Program-made: the position numbers and the translations under genes
In this document: piece after piece, positions 12,501 to 24,500 of the stretch
Position numbering within the stretch: the first letter of the stretch is position 1
How the letters are laid out: the number at the start of each line of letters is the position of its first letter
Notes under the pieces: generated by a model
Database searches by the model: none
Told to the model about the DNA's origin: nothing
Seen by the model: the letters and a program-made list of their open reading frames with translations, nothing else
Source: Blasia pusilla
Taxonomy: Eukaryota; Marchantiophyta; Marchantiopsida; Blasiales
Length of the DNA stretch: 64,000 nucleotides
Direction: 5' to 3'
Assembly: GCA_050084515.1 (NCBI GenBank)
Contig: CM114272.1
Span: forward strand, 24,986,001-25,050,000

Positions 12501-15500
12501 GGCACCATGAGCTCAGGGAGGATACCAAGAGGCCGTGCCACAGAGACCTGCGCCTTCATATGCGGCTCAGTAGTAGTCGCCTACGATTACTTGTTGGTCA
12601 TGTGGTGGAGCCCATCATCAGCGTGATTGCAATTGTCATGGTCATGGACGTGTGCCTCATCATGGAGGAGGAGATGGTGCTGCATCAGGAGGTTATGAGA
12701 ATGACCATTGTCAGAGGTATGGTCATACACGTGCCAGGTGTTTCTGTTTATACCCTGAGTTACGTCCGGACCGAGGGCCAGAGAGGGCACCAGGTGGTCC
12801 TGTTGAGGGACAAGGAGCTGGAGTTGCCCGACATGGTGGTGGAGCTGCCCGTGGAGGAGGTAGAGTCCCACCACCTAGACGCGTTGAGGGAGACGCCCGG
12901 CATGAGGCTCGGATGGCTGCTCAGATACAGCAACTACAGGAGGAGATTGCCGCCATGACATTGAGATTACCCGATGCCGGATCCGTAGCATCGACATCAT
13001 ATGGAGGAGCCAGAGATATGGAGGATCCTGGTTGGATGTGCGGGGTTGCCTAGATGGAGGCCGCCGCAGTTGTGACGCGTGGAGCAACCGTAGAGTTGGA
13101 TCTACAGTGAGGGGAAGCCACGAAACAAACTAGGCTTCCTCAGTCTTTCACGTTGTCCGAGGTGATGAGGACCCCATCAATGAGTCTAGATCAGAGTTCA
13201 TGGAGAGTTGGTGATGTTGTTGGTGTGTAGGCATGAAGGGCAATGGGAGAAGCGAGTGCAATGACTCCTATTGCTCAAGAGGGGCATGTGTCAAGCACGT
13301 TGCTGGGGGCGGCCACCGTTGTGTATTGCGCTCCTTTATTTTCTGCTTCTGATGTTATGACGTTGGGAGGTACGCCCGCCGAGGTTTTTTGGCTTGCCGC
13401 TACGCTATGTGAGCATGGATTTGGAGTTCTTGCATCACGTTCACAAGTGATTGCAGAGGAGGTGATAGACCTGCCCTTGGAGCGGATGCTCGGGCCGTCC
13501 ACGTCAGATTCATGGCAGGCTGCGGCTGCTAGGATGGCGGAGATGCCCGCTAGACCTGCGATAGAGCATGTCATGGCTTCTCTTGGTGTTGTGTTGCTGG
13601 ATAACCAGGGAGAGGTCTTCCAGTTGGTGAGTCCCGGAGGTAGAGCTTTTAGTCCGCAACGCGTCTTGTTGGATTCAGGAGCGCAACCCCTGATATTGGG
13701 GAAAGCGTCCTTCGGAGGATTGGGCTTGACGAGAGCTGATGTGGAGCATTTTCCATTCTAGATATAGATATCCTTGGGTGCAGCAAGTACCAGACAGTAT
13801 ATCATCCGACAGGAGGTCATGGTGAGGATTCGCCCGGGACATCCTATAGATGAGTCTGTGGTGCAAGCCAAGGCGATAGTGACTGATGAAGAGTCCTACG
13901 ACGTCTTGGTTGGTGGAGCAGTGTTATATCTGATGGGGTTTTCCCTAGATTATTGGGAGGAGTCAGCATCCTACAGACCAGGATGGCAGTCAGGTGATGG
14001 GCGCCTTAGCTCATTACCCGTTTGATTCACAGGTGCAGTGATCGAGCGACGCCTAGGAGAGATGGCGACCTTAAAAACATTTCGTAGTGCCATCACTTGG
14101 CCTAGTAATTTGATTGAGGGACATGTCTATGCAGAGGATTCTCCCATTCCTGAAATTTCTATGGAGAGGAGTGTCATGGTAGCTGCATCAGTCCGTGGAG
14201 GAGAGGTGCCTCTTTGGGGCTCGACTAAAGGAGCTTCGACGCTTAGCCATTGAGCATGTGCTGGCCACGTGGAGCGAGATGTTTGCACTAGAGTGTGACG
14301 GGTCAAAGGAATCCTAGGTAATCAAGATTACTACTATGACCCCTTTGGATACCACCCCGATTGTGTGGTGCATCCTAGAGGAGGGTATTCGGGTGTTGGA
14401 TCTCTTTGGAGGGATCAACACTGGGTTAGATGCTATTTTGCACGCTGGAGTGCGCGTGCAACAGTACATGTATATGGAGATTGATGATGTTGCAAGGCGC
14501 GCTTCACTTCACCATGTGGTGCTGTTACGCCTCCGTTTTCCCGACTTCTTGTCTGCATCTGCCATTTAGGGTTACCAGAGTTCCCTACCGAGGGATATTT
14601 CATTGTTGGGGGCGCAGGACTTGGAGCGGGTACGGACCATAGACTTGGTCATTTCTGGTTGGCCGTGTCAGGGCCAATTGAGTGCTAGACGAGGTAGCGC
14701 GTTAGCTGATACTCGGTCCAGGTTGTTTTGGGCGATGATGCGGATCTTGCGACATTTACAAGAGCATGAGCCTCGTTCTCTAGCATACATTTTGGAGAAT
14801 GTGCCGATTTTGGGCGATTCGAGGTCCCGCGTGGTGACGAGTGCAGATCAGGTGCGCACATGGATCGGACCGATAGTGTTGTTAGATGCGGTGAGTGTAG
14901 GTTCTAGAGCACACTGCCCGCGTCTTCGGTGGACCAACTTGGTACCACATGAGGTGTTGCGGAGGGCTTATGAGGCAGATATTGGAGACTTGGGAGGCAG
15001 ATATGGGCCCTAAGTTGACAGGAGGAGAGCGGCGTTGGATACACCAGTTCCTTAGGAGTTATAGGAGTTGTTTTGCATTTAATATGCATAATTTGGGTAC
15101 GCTGAAGGGTGTAGGGATCTGCATTGAGTTATCGAGTGACACGCCAATCTTCCGATGACCCTACAGGTATAGTGACATGGAGAGGGCTCTGATTCAGAAT
15201 AGGAGCCATGACTTGGTTAGAGCAGGACTAGTGGAGATGTCGCATGGAGAGTATGCATCTGCCACTGTCATGCCCGCGAAGAAGGATGTGCATGGCAACT
15301 GGACGGATAGGGGAATGTGTGGAGATTACCGACCTATCAATTGGTAGATGAAGTCCGATAGGTATGCCATGCCCACCCTTGAGGAGATCTTTGATGCGAT
15401 TGGGTATGCAAAGGTCTTCAGTTCATTGGATTGGCAAGCCGCATACCATCAGCTGCCTATTAGATTGGAGGATAGGCAGAAGACGACATTTTGGGGCATC

Positions 15501-18500
15501 CATCCTCACGGGAAGGATTGTTTGTACTAGTGGCGTCCTTTCCAGTTGCATACTGATTAGAGCATGTTGGGGCTTGGAGCCGTGCTCACCCAACATGACG
15601 ATGATGGTAGAGAGTTGGTGGTGGCTTACTCTAGTCGCTCGAACAACGCTTTAGAGGCGAAGTATAGCTTGTATGAGGGTGAGTGCTTGGCTGTAGTGTG
15701 GGCTGTCGCACATTTCAAATGTTATCTATTCGGAAATCTCTTTACCATCATTTCTAATCATCAGCCACTTAAGTGGTTGATGGAGTTTGACAAGCTTACA
15801 GTGAAGCCTGCGAGGTGGGCTCTTTTGTTGCAGGAGTATGACTTCCAGGTGGTGCATAGACCTAGGACGCTCAACTAGGATGCAGATAGTTTGAGCCGTA
15901 ACCCATGCCCGAGTCAGCGAGATGCGAATGGAGCTCGTTGGTATGATGAGAGTAATGAGGAGTTGGTGCCAGGATGGCATGCGTCAACCTCTTTGGGCTT
16001 GTTGGCTATGGAGAGCCAGATTGTTGAGACTACGATGGCGAGGTCTGATGGAGAGTCCTTAGATCCAGAGGCCGGTGAGGAGACGAAAAGTGGCCAAGAC
16101 ATTCACGACGATGGAGTGGTCTTGGAGTATTTATGTACTGGCAGCGTCGCAAGCACAAGGGCTGCTAGAGAGCGGGATCGGATCCTACAGCGAGCCAGAC
16201 GATTCCGGTGGGAGGGCACACGTTTGTTGCGAGTGTGGGAGGGTGGTTGAGTGCATGTAGCGCCTCATCCTTTGCAGAGAGCACGTTTGGTGCGTCATGC
16301 CGACAAGGAGTTGGGTCATTTTGGAGTGAAGCAGACATAGAGCTTGCTCCAGATTCAGTATTAGTGGCGAGGCATGGAGACTGACGTTCAACAGTTTGTT
16401 GCTAGATGCATGGTGTGTGATCGAGTCCGAGCATTATTCAATGCTTTGACTCCACAATTGCATCCACTTTGATCATGGTTTTAGGTTATAGATGGAGTTT
16501 GGATTTTGTAGGACCTTTGCCTTTGACAGAGCGCCATAGTCGTTATGTGTTGGTGATGGTTGAGCAATTCTCAAAGTGGATAGAGTTGGTTGCATTGCTT
16601 GAAAAAGCGAGTGAGGGAGTAGCGTATGCCTTCCTAGATCGAGTGCTGAGTCACTACGGTGCACCAGCTGAGATGTTGACAGACTAAGATACAGAGTTCC
16701 GCAGGGAGTTTCAGGCCTTGTGTGGTCACACACTGATTGACCACCCCACTACTTTGCGAGATCATCATGAGACGGATGGACTAGTGGAGCGGGTTGTGGA
16801 GACAATGAAGAGAGGACTACGCAAGCATGGCTTGCAGAGGTGTGACCTAGGAGATTGGGACCTTCAATTACCGTGGATGGCAATGGGATACAGATTCAGC
16901 AGGCAGGCATCCTTAGCGTCTTTCTCACCGTACTTGTTGCTTTATGGCCGAGAGCCACATTTTCCTGCGGCCATTCGTCGAGATGTTGGTGAGGTGTTGA
17001 ACCTTGATGACCCTAATGTATGGATGCAAGTATGTTCTCAGAGGCCTGAGTTGTTTCGAACAGTGATGCCCATGGCATTTGAGAACTTTGTGATTGCGCA
17101 ACATCGGGATACGTTGAGGTATGCGACAATTTGGGGAGGTGGTTATCGACCTACTATCCGGAGGTTTCATATGGGAGACTATGTCTACTTGTAGCAGACG
17201 GCACCCACGACGTTGGATGTGACTGCAGGGTGCACCATCTTGAGAGTACGTGAGGTTTTGCCATCCGGTGTTCTCTTATTGGAGGGACGCGATGGTATGG
17301 TTTGGAAGGACCATGTGCGTAACTCTGCGCCATATCATCACCCGAACATTGACAGTAGAGTTGATCTGAGCTTAGCAATAGTTCTTGCAGAATTTCGGTG
17401 TATGTTGTGTGGTTATGCCCGTGGTGCAGCCACTATGCTAGTTTGTGATGGGTGTTCGAGAGGATGTCATATGGTATATTTGACGCCACCTCTCATTAGG
17501 GTTCTTGAGGGATGATCGATGTGTCCCAGATGTACATAGAGTAGGTAGTTCTACATTCCGACTTGTGTCTGTGATATGAATGACAAGAAGGCGACTAACG
17601 ATAGGTCGACATGAGCACCCAACCTTCTTGCTCTTAGCGTCTGAGAGATGTATGTGATGGTAGGTAGGGATAGATGGTTATTTGGAGTTAGAGGGACCTA
17701 ACCACCAGCTAGGGGGGCGATTAGAGATATTTTGGTACTTCTTGTCTTGTTGTTTGGATGCCATGAGTTAGCATGGGATCGTGCGTGTTTGTGTGTGTGT
17801 CCGGTGACAACCATGTATGTTGTGTAGTGATGTGTATGCGGACGACAATTGTCTCGTCTTTTAGGATAGATCGATGAGATCTAGTAGAGTGCCTTTGTGA
17901 GTAGTGGAGGAGAGGCCCAGTAGGTCAAGGATGACCCGTTGAGGCCTTGGGAAACCTGAGAGAGTAGGTTTCCCCTTCGTTTCGGCTCATTTGGAGCCAT
18001 ATTGAAGAACTTACTATTTTAGGAAAGTACCATTTTGAGTATATGATCAACTTTATATTTTTGGTAAGTGGCCCTTGATCTCCTACATGAGGTCAAGAGC
18101 TAAGGAGGTGACTTGGGAGCATAGGTTATCATGGAGAGAGCTTGGGAGAGCTTGAGAGCTCATTCTCTCTTTGTTGAACCTCTTGGCACGGAGTTATGAT
18201 TCCTTGCCTTGTGAGTGTAACCCAAGCCTTTCATTAGGAGAGTGGGTTTGGTTTGACATTGAGAGAGTCATGTGAGAACTATGGTGTTGTGAGAGAGATT
18301 GGACCTTATTTTATTGGAGATATTTTGGTAATTCTTGTCTCGTTGTTTGGATGCCATGAGTTAGCATGGGATCGTGCGTGTGTTTGGTGACAGCGATGTA
18401 TTTTGTGTAGCGATGTGTATGCGCACGATAATAATGAGGAAACTATGGAGTATTTTGTTGGGCTTGCCGATATCTCATTTAGTCTACGCCGCAATGACGC

Positions 18501-21500
18501 TTTACTCTTGTATTTTTTGGCCATTGATTTGTAGGTTATGCTTTCTCTTTTAAGTGGTGTCATGGGTTGGCCTCGTATATTTTTGACTGCTCGTTTGCGA
18601 TCCTAGATCATTTTCTATTCATCGTCCATTGACAATCATGTATAGTTTGACTAATTGGGGTTACATACCTATTTGTTTGAGCCATATTTTCCACTCATGG
18701 ATATATAGTAATGGTTAATAGCTCCTTGAGTCATTTGGGATTATGGAGTGATGCCCATAGCCGCAACATACCACCAAATTTCCACGTCATGTTGCTTTTG
18801 ACCGTATTTCTGATGATCTTAGAGCGGCACTAAGATTCGACTTGTCGATGAAAGGAGGGAAGTCGCCTATTTCCACCCCATATCTTTGAATGTCGAGTTA
18901 TGGCACCTTTAGCTACACCGTGCCGCTCATGGTTCCATGACACTGTTGAGAAGGAGTGAGTTGTGTGAACAACAAGGAGTAGGACTTGTTGACAACTGGA
19001 GGAGTTGGGGTTACGATTTATTTCATAATGACTTGCGAATTACCTAGGAGCAACACTTTTGTTGCGCTTTCCAAGTTATCCATTTTCGTCCCAATTTTTC
19101 ACTTTTTGAGGGGTTTCCAAGGTGTTGGATATAGGAGTTAGTATATATGTGGATAGATAGAGATTCTTTTAGCAATATTGATATAGGTGGTGGTAGAAGC
19201 ATAGACTTGTGTGTGATACTTGCAATTGATAATTATTTCCTATGCTAGGCTAGGGGATGTAGATTAGTGCAAAGTGTTGCTACGTGCTGTTGTGTCATAC
19301 ATATATCATATTGTATGAGGGTGTAGATCTAAGTGCCACATGCTTAGTTTTTGGGTGATCAAGGTTGGACTCTTTGAGAACAAGAGTGATTTTACGAGAG
19401 GTGCTTGAGAGCCACCATGGTATACTTTCGGGAATTTGAGAGGCAAGGTGGCAAGAATTGTGTCAGAGGGTTTATATGGAGTTGCATGAGATATCGAGGG
19501 TCTTCACGTGAGGGACTACTGGCCTCGACCTCCTCTATGTCAACCTCAGAAGGAGAGATCTTAGAAGAGAATCTTCCTATTGCTTCTCCGAGGACGTTGA
19601 ATGATGCTACCTTGTGGGCATATGAGATGAACGACCAAGGTAGGGGATCGTGTATATTTTCAATGGCCGCGGGGACCATTGAGTTACATGACTTCATAGC
19701 AAGTTTTAGGATTTTGTGTGACTCATAGAGAACATGGAACTCATCAAAGTTGTTGAATCCTTTCATAGTATGAAATGCGGTATATTCCAACATCTAGAGG
19801 GAGTTTTAATGAATTCCTACCATGAGCTAGACGAGGAGCTCTCTGTTAGGTTTACCTTAGAGATTAAGGCTTGGAGGCTATACTATGGCACACATTATGC
19901 CATGGATTGGGCCATTTGTAGAGGACAAGGAGGAGCTAGGAGACGCTACCCTCTTTCAACCATAGATGATATCCATGGAGGGGTGAATCATTGAAGGGTA
20001 ATGATGTCACCTAGTTGAGTTCTTCATCGAATTGCAACATAAATACTAGCTAGGGGGTACAAATTGATAAATTGAAAAGCATCCACAACTTCCATAAGTG
20101 GACCAAGAGAGTGTTTATGAGGCATTCATCCATGCACAATGATTTAATAGCGTTACTCAAGGAGTGATGGAGACCCACGTCCATCAAGCATAGTATGAAA
20201 TGTTGAAGTGTGATTTTTAGAGACGAGTGAGAGATGCGACAATCTTACATCATACCTCACCAAGATCGAGGGAGGTTTCTAAGTTGGATGAGTGCATTGA
20301 GCGCAACATTGCAAAGGAGAGTATGATGGCCTTGAGCTATTTGAGAGAGAGTTCACTAGGGGTGACCATCCCATAAGTGCAATAGTATCTATCACTAGAC
20401 AACAATATGAAACCTAGGATATAGGGTGGTTACCACCAGCCTATGCGCTCATAAGTGGATCAGAAATAGCCTCAGTTAATTTTTTGGGCATGTGGCACAT
20501 TGATAGGTCCCATCATCAAAATGATTGTATATGTTAGTGCAATAGACACATAGTACTATCCCTTGGATTGGATGGACCCCCACCAAGAGTATTCCATTGT
20601 GATCAATGTGAAGGCTATGGCCACACTTGAGAGAGATGGTTCACATCACACTCACATCTACATTTAGATATAACATATGAGTGAGTACTAAAGAGAGTTG
20701 GAGGTCAAGATGGAACTAGAGGATGCAAAGAAAGTGGTCCAATAGGTGGATGAGGCTGTGGATATTCTTGTAGAGGAGATAGGGGCCTATTTCCTAGACA
20801 AGTTAGAAAGACCTTGGTTGTGAGAATAGCATAGTTTCTCAAATAGAGTAGTTGCGATAGTAGATTGCAATGATGACATTGAGATTTCCATATGTGAGAC
20901 CCATGGCATCTCCATCATATGGAGTAGGTTGGGACATGGATTATCCCAAATGGATGTGTGGGACTATATAGACGGAGATGTCATGGTTATATGTTTAGCA
21001 GTAGAGTTCAATCCACATAGAGGGGAAGCCGGTAGACAGACTATGTGCCCTTTGTCCTTTACATTATCACTCACTTTGATATGTAGCTTAGTTCACACTA
21101 CGTTTCCCAGATCCCATAGCAACAAGAGATATACAAGGTTACTAGATTTCCTTTGTTGAAGCATATCTCATTGCTTAGGGATGGGGGTACGATCTGGATT
21201 GGATGGGTACCATCTATTTGGTGATTCCAAGTTGATCACGTTAGGGTCAATCAAATGTTGGATGAGGGGTGGCTTATGAGACCCAAAATCTAGTATGTTT
21301 TGGGGGAAGGTACAAATCTTGCAACATTTTTGGGAGCATAAGTTTCCTTCTTCTACATCGCATCTCGAGAACATACCATTTTTGGGTGAATCTTTTTGTT
21401 TGTTTTTTTGTTTTGCTGCATGGTCATGATAACCAAAAAACGGATATGTTTGAGTTGTTGGAGGTGAAAAGTTGATTAGCAATATTACTGAAGGGTTTGC

Positions 21501-24500
21501 ACAATAGCCATGGTTGCACAAAAATAGACAAGTGTATTGCTAGGACGGACATGGACGGACAAGTCTCGACATGCCCACATACCTGGATTGCAATAGGTGG
21601 GGCCCATACCTATAGCTCATGATGGAAGGTAGGGCAAGGTTGAGTGTGGCAATAAGAGGGGAGGGTCTGGAGGTGGAGGGAGGAAGAAACGAGAAAGTGT
21701 GGAACATATATGCAAGTGGGAGGAATGAGAAAGAAGGGGAATATAGGACCCATATGGACAAGTCCTTCCAAAAGAAGGATGTAAATCTACGAACTACGAA
21801 CATATCCGCGGACACGAGGGTTGCATATGGACAAAGTCCATGTCCGAGGACTTATGTCCATCCTTAGGACGGACATGTCCATGCATGCTCGATACTCGTG
21901 GCATGCACCTGAGCCCACCCTGAGCCTGCGGAGCCCGTAGCATAGACTCGGACTAGCCGAGCCCACACCAATTTTGTGTCTTGCGGTAGGCCTGAAAGGT
22001 GGGCTAGGCCCCCATTGGGCGGGCTTAAGCGCAATGTATGTGGGCCCTAAGCCCTCCCTTCGTGCGTGGCTGCCGGCCCGCCCTTTGTGCTTGGCTGCGG
22101 GCTACAAAACGGGTGCGGGCTCGGCCAGCCCGCGTCTACGCAACAAGTTGGGCGGGCTCAAGGGCGGGCTTTGGGTATCCGGGCCCAAATGGACATGTCT
22201 GTCCCTAGGATAGGCATAAATCTTTGTATATAGATATGTCTGCGGACATAGACTTTGTCCATGCATGTGCAACCTTGGTTATAACTCAATATATCTTGCA
22301 TCTTGGTTGAGTTTCCAAAGTTCATGTACAACTTGAAAATCATACTCTACAATAATAGAACTCACATAGCAAGCTTCTTGGTGAGGTTTTCGGACTCTAT
22401 CAACCACTTTAGTCATTGGTGATTCGTAATAAGAATAAAAGGGATTCCAAAATAGCAACACCTAAAATGTGTGATGCCCCACACTACAACTAAGTACTCT
22501 CCTTATATGGACCAAAATTTGTCTCCGCAATGTTGTTTGATCATCTAGTCTAATCCACTATAATCTCTCTACCCTTTTTAGCATGTTGGGTGAGCAATGA
22601 GCACCGCTCTAAGTCCCAACATACTCTTATCGTCAAAACACCTGTAGGAGGGAGGTATCACTCATGCTCCCTAACCATGGTACCAAAGACTGTGGTATCA
22701 TCAATATATCACCTAAGAAAATCCAAATCTAGTGAGATCTTATTCATAACTCTTTGAAACTCTACCAAAGAATTCTTCAAGTCAAATGGTAAGAACCGCC
22801 ATTGGTTCAAACAATCCTTCCTGTGAGGACCGATGCCCAAAAATAATGTCTTCTTTACATACACAAGATGGAATTTTGGGGCATATATGATTGGAGGACA
22901 TATGTGTTCTCCAATTTAATAGGAAATTATTCTCCACACGTCTGCCTATTCGTCTGGTTGTCATGCATATCCTTCTTGGTGAGCACATATGTAGTTCTTG
23001 TATAACATCTCCACTAGTCTTGATGTGGCTCATGCTCTAAATCAAGGCACTCTCCATATCACTATACATATGGATGTGGGGTCGTCGAAAGATCACTGTA
23101 TCACTAGAAAACTCAATATGAGTCCTCAAACCCTTTAGCATACCCAAATGCATGCTAAATGCAAAAAAACTCATGTGACTCCTAAGGAAATGATATACCC
23201 GACATCACTTTCCTCATATGAACTTGGGTATGATCTTTGGCTTCCAAGTCTCCATCATAACTATATTAGGAATCTCCAACATAGGGACTATTTGCTATTG
23301 TCAAGGTTACATGTGGACAAAGTCCGTGTCCGCCAAGGTTGCACCAAAATTGACAAGTCCAGACATGTCCACGAACATGCCGGTCGGATACTCTCGGCCC
23401 AGATTCGAGCATGCCCCTAAGCCCGCTGAGCCCGTAGCGTAGACCGGGTCTGGTCGAGCCAACACCGGTTTTGTGGCTCATGTGCAACTTGTAACAAGTC
23501 TGCAGCCAGGCTTGTAGGGCGGGGCTACCACGAGCTAGTGCAGGCGTAGACCCAGTCTGGTCGAGCTCGAACCGGTTTTGTGGCCCACGTGTAGCTTGTA
23601 ACAATCCCGCAGTCAGGCTTGTAGGGCGGGGCTACCATGAGCTAGTGCAGGCTACACTAACCACAAAAACCGATGCGGGCTCTAGGTAGTCTTGCAATAC
23701 CTACATATTAGCAATATAATAGACACATTGTTTGCAAGAGAGCAAGATCGCACTCTACAATGAGCTAGAAATTCTAGGTTTAAGGGAAAGGGGATGTATT
23801 TTTTTATAGAGAGGATGATAGAATAGGAGGGCTATCTCATCCTTTGTAGAGAGTACAATTGGTTCAACATATGTATAAGGTGTTTGGGTATTTTGGAATT
23901 AAACGCACATACAATTTTCTCTAGATATAATATTATTGGTGGTGTGGCATGCAAACAAATGTACAAGAGTTTGATGTTGGATGCATGAAGTGTGATAGAG
24001 TCTAGTTATCTTTCAATACTCCGACCCCACATTTGCATCCACTATCGATCTTGGATTAGGTTAGCCATGGAGTTTGGATTTGAAAGGATCTTTATCATTA
24101 ATAGAATGTTATAATTGATATGTGTTGGTGATGATCAAGAAATTTCCAATGTGGATAGAATTGGTTGCTAGACAAATTGAGTGAGGAAGTAGCGTATATA
24201 TTCCTAGATCAAGTGTTGAGGTAATATGGCCCACCAATGCCAGTATTGACAAACTAGGGCACAAAGTTATGTGGGAAGTTTTAGATCTTGTGTGATGAAG
24301 AATTAATTGATTGAAGTATAACGTCGCGAGATCATCTTAAGATGGATGGTCTAACAGACCTAGTTAACTAAATAACAAAAGGGGATTTGCATAAGTATGG
24401 GTTTTTTTCATTTGGTATTGTCTTGTTAGGACATGATAGTATGGTTTGGAATGATCATATTCATAACTACATGTCACATTATCTTTCTAACATTGATGAA

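Larger units (their letters stand above)
9780..18430 (+). mobile_element. Ty3/gypsy element A with DNMT-like and PHD domains
   Basis: Element A reads, left to right: an LTR/leader-like segment (about 9800-9960, similar to 17890-18050), an untranslated leader, gag, CCHC-like knuckle, protease, DNA methyltransferase-like domain, reverse transcriptase, RNase H, integrase, GPY/F-like module, PHD finger, a polypurine tract (AGGGGGGCG, 17711-17719) and a 3' LTR (17724-18430). RT before integrase gives the Ty3/gypsy order. The element is dead: several in-frame stops, shifts between three frames, and an RT deletion that removes the catalytic YxDD box. The left boundary is diverged and approximate. 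It lies in sense opposite to CFAP61 within intron 9. Confidence 0.85.

Noticed and set aside
12560-12958. Met/Val-rich 132-codon ORF in element A
   Set aside because: It is an alternative frame of the gag C-terminus; the other frame carries the knuckle-like CQRYGHTRARC and matches element B.
14336-15013. Host DRM-type methyltransferase gene
   Set aside because: Motif order is canonical, not rearranged; there are no introns; retroelement domains abut on both sides; and a homologous remnant lies in element B.
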